Below the pieces are notes generated by a model, which was given only the letters and a program-made list of their open reading frames with translations, did no database searches and had not been told where the DNA came from. Of a stretch of DNA of 64,000 nt, positions 25,118-38,500 are shown piece by piece. The stretch is from Pisaster brevispinus (lineage: Eukaryota > Echinodermata > Asteroidea > Forcipulatida > Asteriidae): contig JAMKCF010000008.1 in the NCBI GenBank assembly GCA_023634235.1, positions 14,929,627 to 14,993,626 of the forward strand, in the 5' to 3' direction. The translations under genes were made by a program, and so were the position numbers. Position 1 is the stretch's first letter. Each line of letters starts with the position of its first letter.

Positions 25118-25560
25118 GCCTGTAGCTTACAGGGATGCAGATCAACCTCAGCCGTCCATATAGATTTCACAAAGTAAACATTTAACATCAGAGGTACACA
25201 ACGATTTCACAAAGTGAACAGTTAACTTCATAGGTACATATCGCTTCCACATGGTAAACAGTCAACCTCAGAGATACACAGACTTTACAAAGTGAACAGT
25301 GAACCTCAGAGGCACAAATCGGTTCCACATGGTAAACAGTCAACTTCAGAGGTACATATCGATTTCACATGGTAAACAGTTAACCTCAGAGGTACATAAC
25401 GGTATCACATGGTAAACAGTTAACCTCAGAGGTACATATCAGTATCACATGGTAAACAGTTAACTTCAGAGGTACATATCGATTTGACATGGTAAACAGT
25501 CAACCTCAGAGATACACAGACTTTACAAAGTGAACAATGAACCTCAAAGGTACAAATTAA
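25118..25560. repeat. 40-bp minisatellite directly 3' of the SRCR gene
   Basis: About ten imperfect units of GGTAAACAGTTAACCTCAGA plus GGTACATATCGATTTCACAT (period about 40 bp) start some 60 bases after the receptor stop codon. Decayed units extend as CCTCAGAGGTA motifs to about 25780. If transcribed it would be the 3' UTR of the SRCR receptor. The units are 85-95% alike by eye. Confidence 0.8.
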
Positions 25561-26865
25561 ACCTGCAGTGTACAGATTAACCTCAGAGATCTTATAACTG
25601 CCCAGTCAAGGTGATGGTTAATTTCAGATCAACATTACTATTTGCAGGGTACATTATAATATTAGAGGTACACCAACCTCACATGGTTTAAACAAGTAAC
25701 CTTGGAGGTACATTATCACATTCATGGAATACAGACTAATCTCAGAGGTAAACATGTACCTCAGTAATATTGTAGGTACAGCTTAACCCCACAGATCTAG
25801 AATACCTCCTGTAAAGTATACCCCCCTCGAGGTACACAATAACATCTGGGCTGCAGATTGACCGTCAAATTTAACTTCAACCTCAGATAAATAATATCCT
25901 TTAATATCAATTGATCTTAATAATTTTAACTTACCTCGAAAATACGGGTCAACGAAGTAGAACTTGAAACATTTCAATATAACACAAAGTGGCTGTACAA
26001 GAATTTTAATTTAGCATTACAAAAATCAAGACCATCCACAATTGTTGTAAACTTCCCCTGATCATTTTGAGTTTCTGTTTTCATGGGTGTTTTATTGCTG
26101 TTCCGTCCATTTAAAAACGAAGTGTGGTGAATTATGTACAGCTTAATTATTAAGAGTGGATTTAAAACACTGCAGGGTTTTTGTGTAAAGGAAAAGTATT
26201 GAAAATTGTATATTATTTGTTCAACTAAACATCTTTTAAGTGAAAATTGTATATATATTTTTTTATTATAGGGCCTACTTTTTCAATAGAACGTTTTCTC
26301 AAAATTTGATAAAATCCCCTCAGTATTATTGTTAATACATGTATATCTAAAACCAAAGAAACTTCTTGTATGAAAAGTATTAAATATCAAACAAAATGTT
26401 CTTGATTATTGGCTTTTTCGTGCTTGGAAGTTCAGCCAGGTCCACACACACAAACAAATACGCTAAATCCTGCATAGCCCATCACATAGTTGTGTTACAT
26501 TTTAATGGATTTAAAGCCATATTAATTCTTAACAAGTGGTCAAAGTTCATAAGGCTGTCTAGCACATAATGGGTCGCCAGCCAAAATCACATGGAGTGTA
26601 CAGATGTACATAGACCTTGACAGGTTCCCTGCCAAAACCAATTTGTTATTCAACTTAGCAGCAAATACAGATACTTAGTATCAGTTACCACCTTTGCAGA
26701 TTGTTCATATGGCTTCAAAACCAAGTCCTACACAAGTCACAATGTTGAAAGTTTTGGGGAGGACATGTGGAACAATAAGCTAAATGTGTATGTGATGTTT
26801 GAAGCTTTGCATAGTGTGTAAAATAAGAAGTAACTATAACTAGTAAACCTGTGGTAATACAACAA

Positions 26866-27032
26866 TGTGTAAATCTCTTTTGGGAGAAGTGATAGCTCCG
26901 AAAAAGAGCTGGTGTGGTCTTGACATTTCGAACTGCATACTCTTCTCTGAGACGAGCAGTGTCCTGTTTAAAATGTCAAGACCACACCACCTCTTTTCAG
27001 AGCAAACACTCCTCCCAAAAGATATTTACACA
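26866..27032. mobile_element. 167-bp MITE with TGTAAATCTCTTTTGGGAG ends
   Basis: The left edge TGTAAATCTCTTTTGGGAG pairs with the right edge CTCCCAAAAGATATTTACA. The inner block GGTGTGGTCTTGACATTT pairs with AAATGTCAAGACCACACC. A near-complete hairpin without coding potential. Confidence 0.75.
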
Positions 27033-27084
27033 TGGTTGTACCCGCAAGTCTAGTACTTATAATCAATTCCCTATTTGTGTATGG

Positions 27085-27420
27085 TGTGTAAAGGCAGAGT
27101 GGTCTAGTGCACCGGACTCGAGTTCTAGCGGCTATGTCATCAGACTGTGGGTTCGAACTGCCGTCATGATACTTGTGTCCTTGAGCAAAGAACTATAATT
27201 GCTTCTCTTCACCCAGCAGTAAATGGGTGGGTACCTGGGAGGGCAGAAATGGTTCTTGTGATTGTTTAAGCTTGGTGCACTGCATACTTGGCAGCACAGG
27301 CTGTATACTCCCAAGGAAGCTGAGATGGTCTAAGGAATGTAATAGTTGGCCGAGTGACCGGGGTAACACTTTTCAAACACCATGAGCATGAAAACTGGCA
27401 CATACTGGCACTATATAAAA
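27085..27420 (+). repeat. tRNA-derived SINE, family A
   Basis: An A-box region (GTGGTCTAGTGCACCGGACT) and a B box (GGGTTCGAACTGC) are spaced as in a tRNA. They are followed by the shared tRNA-unrelated body ACTTGTGTCCTTGAGCAAAG and a tail ending GGCACATACTGGCACTATAT. Relatives are at 38305-38735, 57275-57425 and 63338-63725. The acceptor stem does not pair, so it is not a tRNA gene. Confidence 0.65.
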
Positions 27421-29184
27421 TGTCAATTAACACTAACATTACACTAAGTATTTGGATTAGAAAATGCAGACATATTTGATTCTTGAAAAAAAAGTAGGAC
27501 AATCTTTCTGAATACAAAGGCTGACCAACTTGTTCATAAGGAGTAGGGTTTGATAGACTTTTCAGGCTAGTTAATCACAGTTTTTCTGATTTTTCCCAAG
27601 GGCAAAAAACTTAGAAAAAACAGACAAAAGCACGAATAATATCATGCCTGTAAATGACTAACAATTTTTTAGGGCAAACCCTTTTATTTTGAGGTTGAGT
27701 TTCCATACACGAACTGAATGACTTTCATGAATTGGACAAGTTCCCAGACAGTATACCATGTTGTAAGTGTTACAGAATGTGAACAAGTACCAATAGTTTA
27801 TTCCATGAACAATGGGTTTTTTCCTGCACAAAATAGTACAAACAATTTCATTCATTTGAAGATTCAACATGCATTTCAACACTTTGGCCTGTAACTGTAA
27901 CATGACGAATGTAATTGGGTTACTCATTGGGATTTTTGCCATTAGTTAACTTTACATCTTAAGGCAATGTCACACAAGGCAAATTGCAGGCAACCAGTTC
28001 CAGGCAATCATCCCCAAGAAGAAAGCTTACCCACATTTCAGTTTTCTCATCATTTTTAAGGGATAGTAATTTACAGCTAGTAGATTGTCTCTTGTACTGC
28101 CAAAGTGTTTCTTTTGCATACAGCGCAGTTGCTTGCCTTCAAGTTGACTGAAAAAATTGCTCTGTGTGACATGGCCTTTATACATTTTTAGATAAGAAAC
28201 ATCTTTCATCAAATCGAGCTAATTATAATAATCATATCACACTGACATAATTTAGCATTGATATTGGGAAAAGCACATTCCTTGTTACTGCACAGAACAA
28301 ACCTTTCAGGTTTCATACAAACTTTGAAAGACAAATTTACAATCTCATGACACATAAAATCTTTACAAGAAAATCCTTGACCAAAGCCTGGTGAATGCTT
28401 CATGCAAAGCGAATTGGACGCTACAGCTCTGTTTTTCGCTGTGATTATTTCGACAGCCCAACTCTTGTGAATTGCTCGTTGCGAATTTGTGATGTCAAGT
28501 ATGAACCAGGCTTTAAACTCTAAACAAATAACTGTAAACTAAGTTGAAAGTGCCATTTCAAGAAACATTAACTGTCATAACAAATACAAATTGTTTGTTT
28601 TACATGCATCATTGAGCAGTAGCTGCTTGTTTGTATCAAGTCTACATGTATCATTATTAAAATATTCACATTCCTCGTTACTGCACAAAACAAACCTTTC
28701 AAATATCATACAAACATTGTCACAATAATTGTACGAGTTCATGACACAAAAACCTTCACAAGAAAATCAGTGACTTAAACTATAAGAGAAAATACCCGTG
28801 CACAAATTTGAAAATGCTGTTGCAAGAAACATTGACAGCCATTGCGAATGTTCTCATTTTGCATGTATCATCTTTCTCCATTTTGCACCGTGAACTGGGC
28901 ATGTGCAATTTTAAAAAACATTAGTCAATGTTGGATACATCTTAATTGTGTCATGCCCACAATAAGAAATTAATGGTCTGGTACAAAAAAAAAGGATATA
29001 TACACTAAACTATGAAAATGATTGTGTTTCTATTCCACACTTCAAAACAAGGCAGTCAACTTGTAAATAACCGGCAAGCTAATGACTAACACTAAGAGGT
29101 CTGAAAACGATTTTTTGCACTTATATACTTTTATCTTATAATATAATAAACCACATTGGAAACTAACTGGGTAAATTTTTAAAT

Positions 29185-29330
29185 GATTTGGGATTGAACA
29201 AAATCAAATTGACTAGAGCAGGATTTGAGCCTGCGACCTCCGGTTGAACGTGCTAGCGCTCATCCAACTGAGCTATCTAGCCCTAAGGTTGGCGGTCTCC
29301 CTATTTTGTCAATATCTTTGTTCGAGGTGA
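29185..29330 (-). repeat. tRNA-derived SINE, family B (best copy)
   Basis: The minus strand reads GGGCTAGATAGCTCAGTTGG, then GAGCGCTAGCACGTTCAACC and GGAGGTCGCAGGCTCAAATC, a clear tRNA-like head with A and B boxes. The flanks are GACAAAATAGGGAGACCGCC upstream and AGTCAATTTGATTTTGTTCA downstream. Four copies in this window share these flanks, so it is a retroposon rather than a tRNA gene. Confidence 0.65.
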
Positions 29331-29598
29331 CAGTCAGAAGCCAGTCAACTTGTAACTGACGTACTCATACTTGCACACAAGTATGTTTTCCTGTTTTTTA
29401 ACTCATACTTGTGCTCACAGCCTGAACTTGACTTTTCAATTTGTTTTTAAAACTCGATCTGGTGCTCATGGAAAAGAACTTAACTACAGTTCTGGTTCAA
29501 AAGTACACATGTACATGTTATTCTAACCAGCTGCAAGGTGCAAGATGGAACCAGTACCTGAGACAAATCACCTGTATGAAAGCCCTAGGCAACACAGT

Positions 29599-32500
29599 TC
29601 ACTGTAGGCCTATCTTATGTAGTTTACCGTCACTGTCTACTGGTTTCAAGCCATGAACCAAAGAAAACTCTCTCTTGAGGAATGCAAATAGGACGTCAGT
29701 CAGCAGAAATATCTGTTTGAAAAGGAGAAAAATGGACAGTGAGAAATGTTTACAGTTTACCGATTGGGTGGAAAGGTACAAGTAGACAGTGACTAGGGAT
29801 GTGAGAAACAAAATGACAACAGTATAATGGGATGGGAGGACCTTACAATGAATTTCTCACCAAGATTCCTCTTCTAATAAGACCATTGAATTAAGCATTT
29901 TTACATCAAATTATCTACAATAACAGAAACATTTTAGTGGTTATAAAAAAAGCCCAACTAATATAACAAGGCACTTAAGGCTGCATATTACAGATTGGTG
30001 GGGTCACTGACCTGAGATATTGACCCCCTGCACAATGTGGAACGCACCTCTGCACAATGCACATCTACCATTTTTAACAATTTGGGAGTCAATTACTTTG
30101 TGTACATTTTTACTTCCAAAATGGTGGACGGGATAGACGTGTGAATGCGATGCCCTTGTGCAAGGAGGGTCAATTCTCTGTATCGACCTCTTGCACCAAT
30201 GCCACATGTGGCTACTATCTGCCATGCTCGGGAGAGAAATTGTACCTAAAAGCCAAGGTCAGCCTGTGAATGGCGTATTGCCTAAAATGTGCACTAAACA
30301 GTATCAAATACGGGGACTTGGACAACCTAAATGGCTAAATAGAGGTGTGACAGGAAGGAAGAATGGGGCCCTCGAAATTATGCATCCTTGGCAAATCAAA
30401 TGACAAATGTTTGTTTTTGAGTTCTTGTCTATCATCACCTGAGCAGTGTTGTACACCAGAGTGAAGGCAAAGAAGAAATTAGCATTGGCGCTCCCTGAGT
30501 AGATCCATAGCTGCCATAGAATAGGTGCCAAGATGGATGACAAGATGAACATAACACCGACGACCAAGCTGTTACGGAGATCTGAAAGACAGTTATAGAA
30601 TCAAGGGTAAGTTTCTCCCGATAGTAACAAATTTTAAGATAATATTGGTAAATGTCTTCAACCAAGAGTATCGCTAGCTTAACCCTGGCAGTGTCCTGGT
30701 AATCGGCCCATTATTTAGACTGTGATAGGCACGGCTGACAATCATACATGTGTATGTGTTGGTAACAACACAACACCTCACATTAAAACTACCTTTGTGA
30801 AAGTTCAAGTTTGGAACAAAGAATGTGTGGGAGGTCGGATTGATTGTGTAAGCCTTGATTGCAGTCATTGTTTCTAGAATTTTTAATTACAATTTCTACA
30901 TAAAGAAGTAATTTCCAGCTTAAAAATGCATGGCATTACAGTGCACTGTGTAGGGTCATATCCCTAATAACAACCTTGGTTTCATGACAGTTAAAAGAGA
31001 AAACGAAATTGGTACATGTATTGCTTTTTTTCAATTTTGTATCTAGCTGGTTTTACAGAAAAAAAGCCTAGGCTACTCTCTCTATGACATTGTAATACTT
31101 GATTGACCTCGACTGGCGCCTTTGAATAATATACAGATAAAGAGCACCCTGCAAATGCTGTATTATTACTGTTATTATAACTAAATGAAATTCTGTATCC
31201 AGACTTGTAAATATTTGTTTATTTCAGTACTCAAGAACTTACAGCAGAATGTGTGATACCAAACAGGTAGGAGGGCAAGGTAAACAGAGGTATCCCCAAA
31301 GGCTGGATAAGACTTGAAGATGGCTATAACAGCACACTGAATGTACATCACAAACAATGGATGCTTCCTGTATGGATCAAATCAGAATACAACATTAGTA
31401 AACATATCTGCATCTCTCTGGAACTCCCTGCCTGGTGCATGTGTCCCTCAATCCTACAATCAAGACTGTTTTTAGAGGAATATCAATTCCTCCAAAATTT
31501 GAAGGAAAAGTGAGATGTATAAAAATGACTCTGGAATGACCACACAGACTCACAGGCCTACTGAAAGCAAGCTGACAGCATTGGTCGCTGTCAAAGGCCA
31601 GTACCTGCACTTTATGGGACCCAGCATATACACGAAAAACCTTATCAGTTTTACTGTTTTCAAATGCCAGATCAAAACTAAATTTTTCACTCATTTCTAA
31701 AAAAACTATTACATTTCAGGCAAAAATATTTCAAGGGGAAATTGTCCACCGGAACTGTCTTTATACCATCTAAGTTATGTGTAAATCTGTGAACTTTTAT
31801 ATTTGTAACCTTAAAAGTGCTACCAACACCCTTTAAACCCTTTAGAGGACATACATGTAGCACTCATATAGCACAGAATGCCCATCATAATTTAAAACCT
31901 ACATTTTTTCAATAACAAATTCATAATAAAGGTCATGTCCAGAACTGAAAATGTCCATGTTTCCAATTTTAATACAGTGTCCATAGTTAGTTTAAAACCA
32001 AAAGAAAATACAATTTCATGTACATATATTGCAGTGAAAATACCCCTTTTCACTTTTGGTTTGGTTCAAGGTTCACCTTCCTCCCCTGTGGGGGACATGG
32101 ACTAGTCCAGGTCAGTGACTTGTGGAGATTCACTTATGTAGTTTTCCTTTGAACTTTGATTCTTTTTATCAAGCTTATTCCAGCACACAATGAATCATCA
32201 CCTGTAGGACTACATTCCTCCAGTCAAACCCACTGAGTCCAGTTCCTTTTGTTCAGTTACATCATTCACATACAACATGGCCAAGCTATTAACAAAGTCT
32301 TTCACATCGATCTTTAGTTCTTAGTTTTTACAGCTCTTGCTAGGGAAAAGCTAGGCTAGGGTGAGTTGGCTTTTTTGGGTGTGGCCAGGCAACATCATGT
32401 GTGGAGGGCTGAAGGCTCGGCACTTTGGGTTGATGAGAGTCTTTTTTTTTAAGGTGCACTGCATGCTGGCTCCAAATCAGAGTAAGTTTCTTTGAATGCT

Positions 32501-35500
32501 TTGGGGAGTCTATCTCAATTTATTATACATTGCACCCATTTGGATGCCTAAATTCTAGTCTGTACAAGCCACATAGGGATTCAACAACCAGGTTTATCCA
32601 AGTTCATTTTAGTTTTAGCTACCACTATTAACATATTTTGTTCACCAGGACCTTGGTCTCTACATGTAATTTAGGTATTTCTGTAGTTTATTGTGAACAT
32701 TAAATGGGCTGGCAAAGTGGCAAGTGGGCTAGAAGTTAAAAGCCAACAAATTTTGGGTTCATTTGTTCTTAGCAATTTTAATGTGCACATACTATACTAC
32801 AATAGTCTACATGAATCTCACTGAAAACAATAAGTTCCAAAGTCAGCAAAATAGAAAATGACTCGATTTAAGGCGAAAATATGCAGAAATGCATGGTCTC
32901 TAAAGGGGGTATACATGAATGCGACTAAACATTAAAAATGCTCCAGACCTTTTAGTTTTTTCTATGATGGGTGAAATAATTTGTTAAAGCAAACCCAAAC
33001 AAAAATGCATTAGTGGATGTTTTGTATTGGGAACAAGCATCGGAAAGTATCAAGCTTAATAGTTAAATCTGACATCAGACACCAAACAAGAAATCATTGT
33101 GTCTAAAAGTTCAATTTGTTTCATGTACAAATGAGCCCTGTATCTCTCAACGTTTCTACAGACAACTTTGCATATAATGTCGGGGATATTGTTAACACTG
33201 TATTTGTTAAGAAAACCAACCATTACCTCATTATAATACCCTTTACAAAGATCCTGCCTTGTGATTGGTTTTGTAGAGTGCATCACATGATTTGACTTAT
33301 TTTTACTAGAAAGCCGCGCAAACACAACACACTAAACTTTTAAAAACCAATGTACTATATCCGTAGCAACCACTGTGCTTTACCCATAGCAACCAGTGTG
33401 CTATACCCATAGCAACCAGTTTACTATACCCATAACAACAGCAGCTTATAGCCTTCTCAAAGGTGCCCAGCATTGTACAATAAAGTTATTCGTGAAAAAA
33501 GTTATAATAAGTTCAAATATAAAATAATTAGCAACAAGTAAAAAAACCCACACAATTATGTTGGTAAGTCATCCCATCACATGCTCAAGTTTTCACTACT
33601 CCCAGCTCCAAAGCTGGCGTACATTTGTGCCTAAATTTACCAAACCTCAACCATTTCATCATTCAAATTCATTTCGTACGACAGAAACTGTTCATTCTGA
33701 GAAGACCTTAGTCTTTGAAGAACAAAATGTAAAAGCCAAGTCCATTTATTGAACCCTTTTTTTGCATAAATCATCTCAGACATTGAGTGGATGCACAATG
33801 CAACACCTATGCGCTTCGGGTAATCAGTGGAGCCAGTTTGTGTGAAGTGGGTGTTGCTTTTGTGGAATGACAGTGGAAGTACATGTACATGTACCTCACA
33901 TTTATAAACAGGACAACCGATAGAAAAAGAAGGTACACGTAAGTGAATAGAATATGAGAGATCCAGAAAATGGAAGATTTTGAGGCAAGTTTGGAGTATG
34001 CAAATAGAGAAAGGGATGTATTTACCATAGCTTGATTACTAGTGGGGCTGTGTAGATGAAGACATTGATTTGATAAACCCATAAGAAGAAGTGACGGAAG
34101 TGTTCAAACATCTCTGTGAAGAAATACCAGAAGAGTCCCATGTTTGGTGTCAGATCCGGTACGGTCAATCTGTGAAAACAAAGAAACCTCCAAGTTTAAA
34201 TGCCTGGTACAAATGGTGTTATTACACAGAGGCCATGCATTGCCCTTGGTCTTGGCCTTGGTGCCCCGTCAAAAGTTTCCCATACACATCGGTTTTTCTG
34301 ATGGAAGTGCCCTTTGCAAAATGAAAATGGCCTCGCCCTCTCAAAGATGAAATACCAGGTCTGCCACATTCTGAAACACTTAACCTTTGTACAATCCCTA
34401 TTTCAGAAATAAAAAAAAAAGTTTTTAGACAATGATTGGCACAAACAGTTGGATCAAAATACAAAACTTTTCAGCATAAAGAAAACATTGAATTTCTGCT
34501 CCAAAGTCTCCCATTATCTAAAACCATTCAATTGCATGGGTTGTGTAGGGTCAAGCAATTATGCACATGACTACCTGTGTATTGTGTAGATGCATTCACT
34601 ACAAGATATCACACTGCAAGCTAAACAGTGCATTTATCATTCACTACCATGTTGATGACATTGAGTGGTCAGACAGTAGAAGAGTTTTTAAAAGTATTCT
34701 ACACAAAAAAAAGACTTTGAGTTACTTACATACAACCATAAGTTGAAAACAGGTAGTCCCATGAATTCAACATGAGGAAAGAAACTCCATGCAAGCAACC
34801 CAGCCAGCCAACAAACATAGCAGCTATGATGGCATGGGAGCGTACAGCTGAGGAACTATAGTAAGATACATTAGAAGCTGCTGTCCCTGCCTGTAAACAA
34901 AACCCAATAGGCATTTTTAGAGAGCATTCTTTTTCACTGGATATTGCAGCGTTTCATATATGAACAAAAGGAAAATCACAAAATAGTAAGGCTCAGAAAG
35001 GAAACTACTGAAAATCAACAAATTTTGTCAAAATAAAATGAAATTAGCGCAGACAGGAAGGTACTGGAATTGACAGTACAATGTACATGGTATAACCTAA
35101 ACCAAATCCTAATTAAAGCATTTAAAGTTAAAACGTATTGCCCTAGAAAACAAATGTCGAGACTGGGATTTGAACCCACACTCTGATGACTCAGCCATCA
35201 CATCTTGAGTTCGATGCTCTGGACCGCTGCTTATTTCAAATAATTTTTTTAGATTCTAATGCAAGTCAAAATTTAAAAGGTAAAATTTACCAAGGCCCAC
35301 TTGCTAACAGACAACCTCAATCCTCCACTATATGGTCACTCAACACCAAAATGTTTGAGCTTGGATAACGCTGGAATGCCCCGGCTAATGATAAGTAATT
35401 CTTATTTGAACCTACAGTCCTCATTCCTCCACAATCAAACAACTTCCTGAAGATAACTTTTAATTAACAAGTCATTCATTTGTGTTTAAGACGTGGTAAA

Positions 35501-38500
35501 AAGCATTTTTTCAAGTGCTCCCCATTGAACCAAGTCAGGACAGAGACATAAATGATCTCACCTTTACAATGAATAAGTGCATAGAACAAGGCACAATCAT
35601 CATAGCTGGGTAGAGAGATTGATATGTTGCTGCTGCTAAGGCCAGTGTGGCTGCAACTCTGTACCCTGTGCAGCAGTGGGAAATAAGAAAGTTATTCCAT
35701 GGAACTACACCCCTTGCATTGTTGCGTCGTTGAGGTAAAAAACACACAAAAAAACTGCGTTTGTGTATGTGCCACGCCCAACTCTTAGCCGATGACACTT
35801 CCTGTTTGACCCAGCGTAACTAAGGCAAATTTTTAGGGGGGCACCACCTGGGGGGGGGGGGCATTGACATCAATTGGGGGGGCACAGGGGGCATGTGCCC
35901 CCCCCCCTTATTTACGCCATTGGTTTGACCTCGCAAAGGGTGCTGTTTGAGCATGTGCTGTCATATGCAACAGGTTTATGGTAGTGAAATTACTTTAAGG
36001 ACTAGAAAATTAATCTTTCAGAATTGACCCCGAGCACTGACCTCACACACACCTACTGTCTGCCCATGGTTTACCCTGTTGGTAGTCAAATTGAATGTAA
36101 ACATATATGTGCACAACTGGCGTGGGTTGCCTTAATTGCGCACTGCACAGTAACACGAATGAAATCTCACTCCCAGAATGGCGCAACCAAGATTGATTGT
36201 CTTTGATGACAATCTTTACACCATCTAAGTTATGCGCAAATCTGTAAACATTTATATTTTCAATCTTACCAATGTTGTGCGCACCCTTTAAACCATTGAC
36301 TTTATCATGCTGATTATTGACAAAATTGTTATCGACTTATCAAATGATTGAAATTCATGTAAACTTTTCACGTACCATTTGAAGTGAAAAGAAAGACTGC
36401 AGCTACTGCAAGATGCGTGACTACCAGAGTTGACTGGCCGACGCAGGTGACTATAGTGTATGGATTCAACAGGTAGCTACAAAAAGCAGAATATAAAAAT
36501 AGTTCAGTGAAATTCAATAATATAAATGTCATTTGAAACCCTCCTACTATCAGTTTATTTCTCGAGACAACCAACCCATACCACACTGTGCCACAACAGT
36601 GGCACTTTGAGGCACACACATGTTGATGTAGAGAGTAGAGCCAATGCCCAAAGTGCTTCAATGAGAGTGGTAAACTGGAGAAGCCACCAGCTGTGTTCAA
36701 TTGCAATGGGAACTGGGCGACTGTTGGAAGAGATAAGGTTCTCAACCTTGGTTAATTTCTGCAGTGGCCATGGTGGCAATCTGTGGCACTGATTGACTGT
36801 ACATATGCAAATAGAATAACAGGAAAGTGTGGCCTACTTCACCATCAACTACACAGGATATGATACAGGATATTTGTTGGCATCTTGGAGTATGCACCTA
36901 TAGATGGGATATTTGTCTGTCAACCTCAACAAGTTAACTTTTTTTAAACCCATCAGGGGTGCCACCTTTTCAACTGCTTTTCTGTGTAAATGTTTTCTAT
37001 ATCATTGTACTTTGTAATTTTACATGTGAAATTAATTAGTGAAATAAAGAGACGTAGTCTTTAGTCAATGCAATGTGTGTCAATTCAATTCAATAACTGG
37101 TTACATATTGCTATAATAGTTTCTACAAAATGGTAACGCATAGGATACCTACATTGAAACAACCAGCCTCGGCAAGTCAAAAACATCTGATCTTTTTATG
37201 AGTAGTTCGTCAACATCTTTTGCGTATTTCTTGTTTTCCTTTGACTGATTCACCAGCTGTAGAAAAAAAGAAAAGAAAAAAAGATCACAGGTTGGTAAAC
37301 CAGGAACAGTTTGTGACGTAGGTACAGCTCTTGAAAATAAATATTCTCAAAAATATGAATAATGATTTGGGAGGGTAATCATCCTTACGTGTAGCTGAGA
37401 AGCTAAACCGCTAAAGGTGCAGCTACAAATGTGTTGATGCAACAGGCATGCAAGGGCACCTTTAGACTTAATTTCAAGTCTGAAATTGTGGTTTTTTCCC
37501 TGCATCAGCTACGCAAAACAACCCCACTTATTGGCTACTAATCGCCCTAGCTCGTGTAGGTTATTGTTTGAGATCCTGAAGACAATCAGAGCATACTGAT
37601 TGAAACATCAAGTGGTTAAACCACTGGTTCTTCTCAGAACCACCACTTGTCATGGAAGAGATTTTTTATTACATGGTGTCTCAGCAAACCTCGCTTGACA
37701 TATGGATAAATTGGTGACTGGGCAAACATAAAATCTTATGAGGAAAACAAACTTACGAGGTACTTCAGGCAGTTTCCTGCACTCTTGTACAGTATCCATG
37801 CTGTAACAAGATCCAATAACACAAACACAACGGGAACAAGCCAGGAAGCTGTAGACAGCACTTGGTGGAAGAAGTACAGCACGAGTGGCGTCTGAAACAG
37901 AAGCAAATATTTTTTAGGCAAACAAAAGTTTGTAAGGCAATTCTATTCTTGAGATTTTCAACTCGAAGCTTAAAATTAGAAAACAAATAACAGAAATCAG
38001 GTTTTCTAAAAAAAGGTTTTTAAGACTTTATTTTGTTTGTTAAATATCAAGAACAATTTTTGACAAATCAAGTCACAAAAAGAAAAGCTGTAGCATTGCC
38101 CTAGAGGCGGAGCCTTTCAGACCAACTTTTGTGTATTTCATGAAACGCAGATTATTTAAGTGAAGAGAATGTCTCACTCAATTTTGCTACTTACCTCATG
38201 AAAGACATCACCGGAATAAGGGGAAACTCCACTCTGCAGCAGTGTGACTCCTTCAATAACTTTGAAGGTAAAGGGAGTAAAAAAAACACAGCATCACATA
38301 AGTAATAATAACAGTAATAATGGCTTTTTATATAGCGCTCATATCTGTCACTCAGTGATGCTCAAGGCGCTTCAACATTGAGTATTTTCCTGCAAAGTAT
38401 GGGGGGCTACGTTTGAAGTATAAGACCTATTCCATTACAAAGCACCATTTAATGGTTTACAAGGTGCTGAGGCGCAATATGCTGCCAATCAAACCAGGAA

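Larger units (their letters stand above)
25781..29598. other. Non-coding interval between SRCR gene and PIGU
   Basis: AT-rich and without supported exons on either strand. It holds the 3' flanks of the convergent SRCR receptor (+) and PIGU (-) genes, a palindromic element at 26866-27032 and SINEs at 27085-27420 and 29185-29330. Two related segments at 28260-28390 and 28665-28800 share CATTCC[TC][TC]GTTACTGCACA[GA]AACAAACCTTTCA, a local duplication of about 130 bp. Confidence 0.5.

Noticed and set aside
29208..29285. A tRNA gene
   Set aside because: The A and B boxes are good, but three other copies share the same non-tRNA flanks and the acceptor stem does not pair, so it is a SINE.
35821..35910. 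G/C homopolymer cluster as a regulatory or quadruplex feature
   Set aside because: It looks like decayed repeat or sequencing-prone homopolymers. Similar runs occur at 8683, 9402, 10135, 22590 and 54005 without common context.
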